From: an uncultured Flavobacteriales bacterium
Lineage (GTDB): Bacteria > Bacteroidota > Bacteroidia > Flavobacteriales_D > Crocinitomicaceae
Direction of reading: 5' to 3'
DNA: 60,945 bases
NCBI GenBank assembly: GCA_937876195.1
Contig: CALEIK010000037.1
Location: 1 to 60,945, forward strand
Part shown: one piece after another, positions 53,418-60,945 of the stretch
Numbering within the stretch: position 1 is the first letter of the stretch
How the letters are laid out: the number at the start of each line of letters is the position of its first letter
Translations under genes and position numbers: made by a program
The notes under the pieces: model-generated
Told to the model about the DNA's origin: nothing
Databases searched by the model: none
Seen by the model: only the letters and a program-made list of their open reading frames with translations

Positions 53418-55112
53418 ATGGAATTTACTTTAATACAAGCATTAGGAATCGTTGGATCTTTAGGTTTACTTATCTACGGGATAAAGATCATGAGTGAAAG
53501 CGTTCAAAAACTAATGGGACAAGCATTGGTCAAGTTGCTGAACGTCATGACCCGCAATAGGTTCCTTGGAATTTTAACAGGACTTATCACGGCATCCATC
53601 GTATTCTCATCTTCTTCCACCATTGTAATGGCAGTAAGTTTTGTCAATACTGGACTTATTACATTAGCAGAATCCGTGAGCATCATGCTCGGTGCGAACA
53701 TTGGTAACTCAGTGTTGACATGGATTGTTTCGATTTTCGGATTCGAGCACAACGTGTCATTTATATTCATCGTCATTTTTGCGATTGGAACGCCACTGAT
53801 TTTCTCGAACAAAAACAAGTTAAAGTACGCTGGAGAGTTCATATTTGGACTTGCGTTGCTGTTTCTTGGTATTTCCGTAATTCTTGACTTTGTCCCTGCC
53901 ATTAACGAAACCAACAGCGTTCAAACGTTTTTCCAAGGCTTGTTGTCACTTGGCTTCTTAGGAAATGTTTTCTTCGTACTTGTCGGGGTATTTTTAACGA
54001 TTATCATACAATCTTCTAGTGCTGCAATTGTGCTGACTCAAGTTCTTTGCTTTAAAGGAATTCTTCCGTTTGAAATTGCCATCCCAATGGTTGTTGGACA
54101 GAACTTCGGACGAACGATTGTAACCGAAATTGCTTCCCTTGCTGGAAACGTACATGCTAAACGATCTGCACGGCTGAATTCGTTGATTAATATCATAGGT
54201 TTCATCTGGGCGGTTATCGTTTTAACACTCTTCCCAATATTGGATTTGTTGAATTACATGGCCGTTGAATGGTTCTTCTTTGATTCAGTGTTTAGCACGA
54301 CTGGAGCTCCGTTAGGAATTGCCCTATTCCATACACTTTTGAATATTCTAAATGCACTCTTGCTTGTTTGGTTCATTCCACAACTTATCCGATTGGCTAC
54401 CAACAATGTGAAGTCGCGAGGAGGAAATGATGAACTCTTTCAACTCGAACAAATCAATACGGGTATGATGGCAACACCGGAAGTTTCCATTTTTGAAGCA
54501 CAAAAGGAAATTGTAAAGTTTGGCGAGGTCACATTAAAAATGAACGGTATTGTAAAGAACTTAATCAGTGAACAAGACCCAAAGAAAATCAACAAACTGA
54601 TCAATAAAATTCAAACGTACGAAGAACTAACAGATAAAATAGAGATCGATGTTGCCGATTTCTTGACGAAAACTTCGCAACGTGATATGAGTGAGGCATC
54701 TTCCATTCGCATTCGAGGAATGCTCCGAATTGCTGCAAACCTTGAACGCATTGGTGATATCTATTTCCAAATGTGTAAAACCATTGAACGCAAGAACAAA
54801 AACAAAGTGTGGTTCACTCCAGAACAACGCAACAATGTTTTAGAAATGTTTGATTTGGTAGATAATGCCTTAGTAGCAATGTGCAAGAACTTAAACAGCA
54901 ATTATGAAGATGTTTCTATTAAGGTGGCTAAAGAGTTGGAAGAAGCGATCAATAGTTATCGAACATCATTAAGGAAAAAGCATTTTGAAAACGTTGAAAA
55001 AGGAGAATACAACTTTAAAAGTGCTACAGCATATAGCGAATTGTACAACTCATTGGAAAAAATAGGAGACCATGTTGTGAACGTAACGGAAGGGGTGATT
55101 GGAATTCACTAA
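53418..55112 (+). CDS. Na/Pi cotransporter family protein with PhoU-like tail
   Basis: A 564-aa protein. The first about 330 residues are membrane helices with the two inverted Na/Pi cotransporter repeats: SSSSTIVMAVSFVNTGLI with SIMLGANIGNSVLTWI, and IIQSSSAAIVLTQVLCFKGI with VVGQNFGRTIVTEIAS. From about 360 a helical PhoU-like domain follows (EAQKEIVKFGEVTLKMNGIV, LRIAANLERIGDIYFQMCK, ATAYSELYNSLEKIGDHVVN), ending GVIGIH. NptA-type proteins take up phosphate with Na; the PhoU-like part is thought to sense or gate. It ends the three-gene unit, 3 bp before the end of a convergent lipoprotein gene. Confidence 0.92.
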   Translation: MEFTLIQALGIVGSLGLLIYGIKIMSESVQKLMGQALVKLLNVMTRNRFLGILTGLITASIVFSSSSTIVMAVSFVNTGLITLAESVSIMLGANIGNSVLTWIVSIFGFEHNVSFIFIVIFAIGTPLIFSNKNKLKYAGEFIFGLALLFLGISVILDFVPAINETNSVQTFFQGLLSLGFLGNVFFVLVGVFLTIIIQSSSAAIVLTQVLCFKGILPFEIAIPMVVGQNFGRTIVTEIASLAGNVHAKRSARLNSLINIIGFIWAVIVLTLFPILDLLNYMAVEWFFFDSVFSTTGAPLGIALFHTLLNILNALLLVWFIPQLIRLATNNVKSRGGNDELFQLEQINTGMMATPEVSIFEAQKEIVKFGEVTLKMNGIVKNLISEQDPKKINKLINKIQTYEELTDKIEIDVADFLTKTSQRDMSEASSIRIRGMLRIAANLERIGDIYFQMCKTIERKNKNKVWFTPEQRNNVLEMFDLVDNALVAMCKNLNSNYEDVSIKVAKELEEAINSYRTSLRKKHFENVEKGEYNFKSATAYSELYNSLEKIGDHVVNVTEGVIGIH

Positions 55113-55115
55113 TCG

Positions 55116-56084
55116 CTATTTCGTCTTCTTTTCATAGAATTCATAGTCAAACTCCTCGTACTGAAAAATACCTGTCAACGAATCCGTAGGCTGTTTACCA
55201 TGGTTAATTCTGATTGGAAGGGATGATTCAACTACGAATTTAGAGACATTTCGCTTTAAAAACTTGTCGTCAGTAAAGGTAGAATCGATGAAACCATAAC
55301 ACGCCCCTTTTTGATCATACAAAATAGTGCGATTTCTATGAAAAGGGTATTCGTTGTAGACAATTGATTCTATGTGTCGTGAGGATCTGTCGTAATTATA
55401 TTTCACAACATTCAATTCGTTCACCGTATTTTCAACTTGGTATACTTTGGTAGGACGCATCGTTGTTCCTAAGACAATAATATCCTTTGGTGTCGGACTT
55501 AAAATAGAATCTACGGCAACTACACCCCAATTCTTCTTTTTCAACAAATAGAACAAATAATCTCCCGAAACATCATTCGCGTATACCAAAAACTTGTCGC
55601 TGTACGACTCTTTCTCGTAAATTCTAAAACTCTCCTCGGCAAACTCATCGATAGGTACATTTCTATCCCTTCTTCTTTGCACCGTAGAAAAACCATGTTC
55701 ATCCTTAGGGGACAAATAATCAAAAATAATATTGGAGACCTGCACGTTTTCGTAAAACTGTTCTACCTGAATCGTGAGCAACTGACCATCTTTATTGAAC
55801 CAGTACGTCTTGATCTCTTTGGGCGAGGCCGTTTCATTTTCCTCCTCAAACTCACCTATAAAAACACGGCGTACAATTTTCTCAATACCGCGCTCTTTAA
55901 TGATGGAATCATCGAACCATAGTGGGAAGGAGAGGTTCTGTTCATTGTCAGAAAAATAGTGCTGCATATTAAATATGAACGGCTGAAATTTATCCTTCTT
56001 CTTGAAAAAGGGACGTGACTTTTCTTCAGAGCATGAAACCAATACTAATGCTGCAATAAACAAACTCGTCAATGTCCTTTTCAT
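55116..56084 (-). CDS. Lipoprotein of unknown function
   Basis: A 322-aa protein read from the ATG at 56082-56084 (MKRTLTSLFIAALVLVSCSE). A longer frame starting at 56138 adds 18 residues and no longer begins with the lipoprotein signal. The lipobox is LVSC with C18, so the mature protein is anchored to a membrane. The mature part is beta-rich with many charged and aromatic residues (FQPFIFNMQHYFSDNEQNLS, GQLLTIQVEQFYENVQ, YEKESYSDKFLVYANDVSGD, GIFQYEEFDYEFYEKK). No family recognised. It is convergent with the phosphate cassette and divergent from the YgiQ gene. Confidence 0.8.
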   Translation of the reverse strand: MKRTLTSLFIAALVLVSCSEEKSRPFFKKKDKFQPFIFNMQHYFSDNEQNLSFPLWFDDSIIKERGIEKIVRRVFIGEFEEENETASPKEIKTYWFNKDGQLLTIQVEQFYENVQVSNIIFDYLSPKDEHGFSTVQRRRDRNVPIDEFAEESFRIYEKESYSDKFLVYANDVSGDYLFYLLKKKNWGVVAVDSILSPTPKDIIVLGTTMRPTKVYQVENTVNELNVVKYNYDRSSRHIESIVYNEYPFHRNRTILYDQKGACYGFIDSTFTDDKFLKRNVSKFVVESSLPIRINHGKQPTDSLTGIFQYEEFDYEFYEKKTK

Positions 56085-56161
56085 ATTCGGTAAATATATA
56101 CCAATATAGTGATAGAAATCGTCTTTGTCAAGCAACATTCTCTTTCTACCACATTTTACTG

Positions 56162-56169
56162 TAACTTTG
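56162..56169 (+). promoter_or_regulatory. -7 box directly before the YgiQ gene
   Basis: TAACTTTG matches TAnnTTTG and ends 4 bp before the ATG, so the mRNA would start at or just past the A of ATG (leaderless), unless the real start is downstream. No TTG at -33. Confidence 0.4.
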
Positions 56170-56173
56170 CACT

Positions 56174-58087
56174 ATGCAGGAGCAACGTCCCATAACAGAT
56201 TGGCTTCCTCTGACCATGAAAGAAGTGGAAAACAGAGGGTGGAAGGAAATTGATGTCGTATTGATTTCTGGCGACGCCTATGTGGATCACCCTGCGTTCG
56301 GAACAGCGGTCATTGGGCGCATCATGGAAGACGAAGGTTTTACTGTGGCGATTGTCGCTCAGCCGAACTGGAAGGATGATTTACGCGATTTCAAGAAATT
56401 TGGAAAACCAAAGTACTTCTTTGGTGTAACTGCAGGCTGCATGGATTCTATGGTGAATCACTACACCGCTAACAAACGATTGCGCTCCACAGACGCGTAT
56501 ACGCCTGGTGGGGAAGCAGGATTTCGTCCTGATTACGCAACAATGGTCTATTCTAAAATTTTGAAGGAGCTTTATCCTGATGTTCCAGTATTAATCGGTG
56601 GTATTGAGGCTTCGCTGCGTCGTGTCACACATTACGATTACTGGGCAGATAAATTGTTTCCATCGATTTTAGTGGATTCAAAAGCTGACATTTTGGTGTA
56701 CGGCATGGGCGACCAACCGCTGCGCGAAATGCTTAAATTGCTCAAAAAGGGAGTTCCTTTTTCCAATTTGACCACCATCAAACAATTGGCATTTTTGCAA
56801 GATGCTTCGGAGGAATTGCCAAAGAATAAAAACTGGGAGACGGTTGAGTTGTCCAGTCACGAAGATTGCTTGAAAGACAAGATTAAATACGCTGCGAATT
56901 TTAAAGTTGTTGAAGTTGAATCGAATAAATTAAACGCCAACCGCATCATTCAGCATGTGGGAGATAAACGCTTGGTGATTAATCCTCCTTACAAAACAAT
57001 GACGGAAAACGAAATTGATCAATCGTTTGATTTGCCGTATACACGTTTACCTCATCCAAAATACAACAGGCGTGGTGCCATTCCAGCCTACGATATGATT
57101 AAATTCTCCGTCAATATGCACCGTGGATGTTTTGGTGGTTGTAGTTTCTGTACGATTTCAGCGCATCAAGGAAAATTCATTGCTTCACGTAGTGAAAAAT
57201 CGATCATGGCGGAAGTCGATGAGGTCGTTGCGCACCCTGAATTTAAAGGATATATTTCTGATCTCGGTGGTCCCTCCGCGAACATGTACCGCATGAAAGG
57301 GAAAGACGAGGCGATTTGTGAACGCTGCTCAAGTCCTAGCTGTATTCACCCTGTGATTTGTAGCAATCTAGATACTTCGCACAAACCCATGACGGAATTA
57401 TACCGAAAAGTCGATGCGCATCCTGGTGTAAAAAAAGCATTTGTCGGTTCTGGAATTCGTTACGACTTATTGGTGGATGATTTCAACCAAAACAACGAAG
57501 ACGGTAATCACGAAGAATACATTGAACAAGTTATTACGCGCCACGTCAGTGGAAGGCTGAAAGTGGCTCCAGAACACACTTCGGATGCTACATTAAAAGT
57601 CATGCGGAAACCTTCGTTCAAATATTTCCACAAGTTCAAGGAAAAATACGACCAGATTTCGGCGAAGCATGGACTGAAACAACAATTGATTCCTTACTTC
57701 ATTTCTTCTCACCCTGGGTGCGAAAATGAGGACATGGCAAATTTGGCTGTGGAAACAAAAGAAATGGGATTTCAATTGGAGCAGGTACAAGATTTTACGC
57801 CTACGCCTATGACGGTGGCAACAGTGATTTATTACAGCGGAGTTCACCCATACACGTTGAAGCCATACAAAACGGTGAAGGACAAAGAGGAAAAGCTGAA
57901 CCAACGCCGTTTCTTTTTCTGGTACAAGCGAGAAAATCACGATTACATCCGACGTACTCTCAAACAGGCGAATCGAATGGATTTGGCGGAACAATTGATT
58001 GGTGCGAAACCTCAGCAAGGTAGTTCGGATAAACCGATGCCGAAGTGGTTGGAGGAACGTAGGAAAGGAAATAAAAAGAAAAGGTAG
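56174..58087 (+). CDS. YgiQ family radical SAM protein
   Basis: A 637-aa protein. The YgiQ N-terminal domain contains VLISGDAYVDHPAFGTAVIG and VAIVAQPNW, near the family start. The radical SAM cluster is C-x3-C-x2-C at C319, C323 and C326 (MHRGCFGGCSFCTISAHQGK). Further Cys follow in EAICERCSSPSCIHPVICSN, which may bind a second cluster. The C-terminal part is rich in His and basic residues, ending KKR. The substrate is unknown for the family. It is a single-gene unit by spacing; TspO follows after 63 bp. Confidence 0.95.
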   Translation: MQEQRPITDWLPLTMKEVENRGWKEIDVVLISGDAYVDHPAFGTAVIGRIMEDEGFTVAIVAQPNWKDDLRDFKKFGKPKYFFGVTAGCMDSMVNHYTANKRLRSTDAYTPGGEAGFRPDYATMVYSKILKELYPDVPVLIGGIEASLRRVTHYDYWADKLFPSILVDSKADILVYGMGDQPLREMLKLLKKGVPFSNLTTIKQLAFLQDASEELPKNKNWETVELSSHEDCLKDKIKYAANFKVVEVESNKLNANRIIQHVGDKRLVINPPYKTMTENEIDQSFDLPYTRLPHPKYNRRGAIPAYDMIKFSVNMHRGCFGGCSFCTISAHQGKFIASRSEKSIMAEVDEVVAHPEFKGYISDLGGPSANMYRMKGKDEAICERCSSPSCIHPVICSNLDTSHKPMTELYRKVDAHPGVKKAFVGSGIRYDLLVDDFNQNNEDGNHEEYIEQVITRHVSGRLKVAPEHTSDATLKVMRKPSFKYFHKFKEKYDQISAKHGLKQQLIPYFISSHPGCENEDMANLAVETKEMGFQLEQVQDFTPTPMTVATVIYYSGVHPYTLKPYKTVKDKEEKLNQRRFFFWYKRENHDYIRRTLKQANRMDLAEQLIGAKPQQGSSDKPMPKWLEERRKGNKKKR

Positions 58088-58150
58088 AGAATACCCCAGA
58101 ATATTCTTTCAAACGCGTATTTTTCACTACATTACAAGAAACGTACTCCC

Positions 58151-58609
58151 ATGAACAAAAGTCTCATTACATTTTTATTGATCAACTTCGGAGCACTTGC
58201 GATTGGTGGTTTTTGGACCAGTGGCGGAGTCGCATCTGATTGGTATCAATTGTTAGAAAAAGCCCCTTGGACGCCTCCAGGATGGGTATTTGGTGCAGCT
58301 TGGACGGTAATTATGTTGTTGTTTACTGTATTCATGGCGTATGCATGGAGAGATACAGAACACAGGGTGAAATTGATCTTGTTGTTTAGCGCGCAATGGA
58401 TTTTGAACGTAGCATGGAATCCAGTATTTTTCAACTCTCAAGCCATTTTAGGTGGATTTATCATCATCTGCGTACTCACATTTCTCATAGGTTACTTTCT
58501 CGTTAACTACTGGAAAGAACTGAAGTTAAAGACACTGTTCGTGCTTCCTTATTTTATTTGGTTACTCATTGCGACGTCGTTGAATGGGTATATTCTACTT
58601 TTTAATTGA
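58151..58609 (+). CDS. TspO/MBR family tryptophan-rich membrane protein
   Basis: A 152-aa protein of five membrane helices rich in Trp. APWTPPGWVFGAAWTVIMLL is the conserved P-x-W-x-P-P-x-x-F-x-x-x-W signature, with the later motif WNVAWNPVFF-like NVAWNPVFFNSQ and a final LLIATSLNGYILL. Bacterial TspO proteins bind porphyrins and tetrapyrroles or lipids and respond to stress; the exact role here is open. It lies 63 bp after the YgiQ gene. Confidence 0.93.
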   Translation: MNKSLITFLLINFGALAIGGFWTSGGVASDWYQLLEKAPWTPPGWVFGAAWTVIMLLFTVFMAYAWRDTEHRVKLILLFSAQWILNVAWNPVFFNSQAILGGFIIICVLTFLIGYFLVNYWKELKLKTLFVLPYFIWLLIATSLNGYILLFN

Positions 58610-58737
58610 GAATTGTTTTGAAGACCGAAAATGATGGCTCCAAAATAGAAAGACTACCAACAATCTGACAGCCTTTCGATTTTCTTTTAAGTTTCATAAA
58701 CTCGGAAAAGTGCAAATTGGATAGCTACCGAATGTCC

Positions 58738-59301
58738 CTACTTTATATCCACCAATTCAAATTTCTCACCTGCTCCAGTTTCATACTCAATAATCCCTAA
58801 CTCCATACTCCAAAAAGCTATTGCGACATCGTTGGAATCAGCATTGTAATAATTCAAAACGTGACCAATTAAAGAATCATTTTTATACTTACAATAGCGT
58901 TTTGTGGCACGTGTATTAATGTCATTGTCATAAAAATCAATTCTGGCATTATCGAAGCCTACATATCCTTTCTTGACATTTCTTTTACTACTGTAGTAGC
59001 TAAAAAATATTTTCTCTTTCATTAAATCTGAATATAATTGAATTACGCATTCCTCATACTGAAATTTACCTGTTTCAAATTTATTACATGGTGTAAAGTT
59101 GCTTGCTATATCCACTAATTCGAGTGTGTCAAATTTTCCTAAGTCACTTTTCAGAATAATTTCTCTCGGTTTTTTATACTCGAAAAACCATTGTTTTTCA
59201 TTTTTCGGTATGTTTATTTTAGTGCAATCACCCATGAGTTCACAACCTGAGAGTGCAATGAATAATATTGCTATCATTAAACTTTTAATTATACTTTGCA
59301 T
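58738..59301 (-). CDS. Small lipoprotein, candidate immunity protein of the upstream RHS lipase
   Basis: A 187-aa lipoprotein: the signal ends in LSGC with C20 (FIALSGCELMGDC). The mature part is a single domain of about 165 residues, with beta strands and many charged residues (IPKNEKQWFFEYKKPREIIL, DLMKEKIFFSYYSSKRNV, FDNARIDFYDND, AIAFWSMELGIIEYETGAGE). I recognise no family. It starts 10 bp after the stop of the RHS/lipase gene on the same strand, the classic place of an immunity gene. Periplasmic or lipoprotein immunity proteins are known for lipase toxins (Tle/Tli pairs). The toxin-immunity link is inference from position and localisation only. Confidence 0.75.
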   Translation of the reverse strand: MQSIIKSLMIAILFIALSGCELMGDCTKINIPKNEKQWFFEYKKPREIILKSDLGKFDTLELVDIASNFTPCNKFETGKFQYEECVIQLYSDLMKEKIFFSYYSSKRNVKKGYVGFDNARIDFYDNDINTRATKRYCKYKNDSLIGHVLNYYNADSNDVAIAFWSMELGIIEYETGAGEKFELVDIK

Positions 59302-59311
59302 TCCATTTAAT

Positions 59312-60945
59312 TTATAAAAAATTGTTTATACCATGTTTTGATATTTTACTTCCATTGCCGTTTTGGAAATGACGAGTACCATTTGCTCCTTGACCTAAAG
59401 GAATTAATGTTGTATTCAGAATTTCACCACGAATAATATATGCATCAACCTTTTTAAAGTTAAACGCTTTATATTGTAATTTAGTTCCTGTTGAAAGCCC
59501 AGCGGCATTAAATGTTATAGCTGGTTGATTGCTTCGTGAAGAAGCAAGTGCTGCCAGTCCTCCACCTAAAGAATGCCCAATAAAAGTGAAATTTTTCTTA
59601 CCTTTTGCCAAGTCTCCAAACCTCGCAGCAAAAGCAAATTGATAGTCAGGTAAATTAAAAGCTTGACTGACATCGGTTGCAGCATCATATCCATCGTCTG
59701 TACCTGCAAAAGCCATAGCATTGAATTTAACACCGTCAATGTCTCGTTCATAAAGACCTGCTGAGAAACCTAAAGCATTAACCCCTGATATTAATTTGTA
59801 TTGAGTATTTGGTGCCTCCTTTCCATTTTGTGCAGTGCCATTAGATACATTATAAACAGCATTAGCTAAATTTGCTGCTTCATCTTTTGTAGGTCCAGTA
59901 TACTGGCTCCCCATTTCCCAACTGCGAGTTTCAGTTTTTGTACCGTCACTTTGCTCGAAAGATGAAACGTTCAATTTCCAGTTGTATATCAAATTGGGAT
60001 TTGCTCCATTTTGCTTGTTAGAACCTTGATAAGTCTCTCCTTTTTTGGCTTCTCCTAATTTAACATCAGATGGTTCCAATCCTTCTAACTCAATTTTTGC
60101 AATTACCTCATTTCCACTAAAGCTATAAGGAGTATAGTGTGGATATTCTTTCGTCAATGGGTCCACCGCAAAGAATCTACCAATACGAGGGTCATGCATA
60201 CGGTACTTATAATTCACAGAGTTTCCTTCTCCCTTCACCTCGTCATCGCTCTCTTGCCCTTGGAAGCCGTAACGGTAATCACCATTATTTGCTAGCGATG
60301 AACCTCCACCATTACAAACCATGTAAGTAGTATCCTCTTGATAATAGTAGAGTTTAAAACTTTTCATATAAGCTGTGCAGCCCGTACTTCCATGAAGAGT
60401 TAAACCTAAACCACTAAAACAGAACATAGGACAGTTTGTAACAAAGCTTCCCGTATATAAGCCTGAGGATGTTATCGTCCTATTTGTTGAGCCACCTGCT
60501 ATAGTTATATTTAATAACATTGAATCTAAGTTTCCTCCACAATTACCATAATCTATATCCATTTCATAATAAACAGTTACACCATCAGTACCAAAACTAC
60601 CTGGAGATCTAGAGTAAGATGTACTAGTTGGAGTATGCACTAGTAAAAGGCTATCTCCAGACGCTGAAGCTGTACCTAAAAACAAAGACCAGCCATCTGT
60701 ACCACTAGTAAACTCGTTATTAATTAGATAAACCCTAGAACTATCAGTAACTTCTATAGAATCAGTACAAACCGCTGAGGGGTTATAACCTCTACCATCC
60801 AACTCCACCCCGAACGGGCTGTAATCCGTAGTTCGCACAATTCCCACGCGATAGCCGTCTACAATAGAACCGCCAGAACTTAATGGGGTAATTTCATCGT
60901 TAATCACTGTCAATACATTGCCTAAATGGTTGGATAATTCGTAAT
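59312..60945 (-). CDS. RHS repeat protein with C-terminal lipase domain (5' end beyond the right window edge)
   Basis: The frame is open through base 60945: before the first TTG it encodes YELSNHLGNVL, a typical RHS motif, so the real start lies outside. The visible 544 residues begin with the end of the RHS shell. After DYSPFGVELDGRGYNPS an insert of about 165 residues (NNEFTSGTDGWSLF start) looks like a jelly-roll carbohydrate-binding module. The RHS core then resumes (DYRYGFQGQESDDEVKGEGN, KYRMHDPRIGRFFAVDPLTK, TPYSFSGNEVI). The C-terminal about 240 residues contain FAGTDDGYDAATDVSQAF and FTFIGHSLGGGLAALASS, the lipase class 3-like nucleophile elbow, with the Ser codon at 59570-59572. I infer a polymorphic toxin with (phospho)lipase activity. 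The neighbour at 58738-59301 is a candidate immunity gene. Confidence 0.85.
   Translation of the reverse strand, partial: YELSNHLGNVLTVINDEITPLSSGGSIVDGYRVGIVRTTDYSPFGVELDGRGYNPSAVCTDSIEVTDSSRVYLINNEFTSGTDGWSLFLGTASASGDSLLLVHTPTSTSYSRSPGSFGTDGVTVYYEMDIDYGNCGGNLDSMLLNITIAGGSTNRTITSSGLYTGSFVTNCPMFCFSGLGLTLHGSTGCTAYMKSFKLYYYQEDTTYMVCNGGGSSLANNGDYRYGFQGQESDDEVKGEGNSVNYKYRMHDPRIGRFFAVDPLTKEYPHYTPYSFSGNEVIAKIELEGLEPSDVKLGEAKKGETYQGSNKQNGANPNLIYNWKLNVSSFEQSDGTKTETRSWEMGSQYTGPTKDEAANLANAVYNVSNGTAQNGKEAPNTQYKLISGVNALGFSAGLYERDIDGVKFNAMAFAGTDDGYDAATDVSQAFNLPDYQFAFAARFGDLAKGKKNFTFIGHSLGGGLAALASSRSNQPAITFNAAGLSTGTKLQYKAFNFKKVDAYIIRGEILNTTLIPLGQGANGTRHFQNGNGSKISKHGINNFL

Overview
The window is about 61 kb of low-GC, gene-dense chromosome from a member of the Bacteroidota. 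It most resembles the order Flavobacteriales and perhaps the Fluviicola/Crocinitomicaceae group. The placement rests on gene content: type IX secretion (T9SS) C-terminal sorting domains of types A and B, SprB-type repeats with a PorP/SprF partner, SprE/PorW, a split F-type ATP synthase operon (no atpD or atpC here), and promoters with the Bacteroidota -7 box TAnnTTTG and a TTG near -33. Shine-Dalgarno sequences are generally absent. No rRNA, tRNA, CRISPR array, transposase or integrase was recognised.

Layout. 1-1398: two secreted proteins on the minus strand, the first cut by the left edge. 1399-1867: a gap holding two tandem palindromes and the terminator of the next unit. 1868-11428 (minus): yebC, sprE/porW, a bactofilin, atpZ, a small membrane protein and atpB-E-F-H-A-G, with a near-consensus promoter just before atpB. 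11537-12172 (plus): a small secreted GLPGLI/DUF4412-like protein. 12221-23034 (minus): a tightly packed five-gene surface operon made of a 177-aa secreted protein, two SprB-like repeat proteins (1518 and 1049 aa, 12 repeats each), a PorP/SprF outer-membrane protein and a TPR/PD40/OmpA-like (PorE-like) protein. 23359-31707 (plus): a divergent 2782-aa modular surface protein with a seven-bladed RCC1 propeller and a type A sorting domain.

31826-44868 (plus): saccharopine dehydrogenase family protein, metG, a type B sorted repeat protein, a small orphan gene, then sucA-sucB (2-oxoglutarate dehydrogenase E1 and E2), a gap with a candidate small RNA, and lepA. 44917-51240 (minus): a DUF983 protein, then the fatty acid initiation cluster read as pdxA, DUF177, rpmF, plsX, fabH, accB, accC. 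51529-55112 (plus): three membrane proteins, namely a very divergent aquaporin-fold (MIP-like) protein, a divergent PiT-like phosphate permease and a Na/Pi cotransporter with a PhoU-like tail. 55116-60945: a lipoprotein (minus), a YgiQ radical SAM protein and TspO (both plus), then a right-edge accessory pair on the minus strand: an RHS protein ending in a lipase domain, followed 10 bp later by a small lipoprotein that may be its immunity protein.

The genes fall into four functional themes: energy and central metabolism (ATP synthase, OGDH, AccBC/FabH/PlsX), T9SS-dependent surface display (SprE, PorP, PorE-like protein and six recognisable cargo or cargo-like proteins), phosphate transport, and interbacterial competition. 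The strongest candidates for something undescribed are the MIP-like/PiT-like/NptA phosphate cassette, the RHS-lipase/lipoprotein pair, the paired SprB-like operon, the tandem palindromes at 1662-1697 and the candidate RNA before lepA. All assignments come from reading the sequence; no database search was run.
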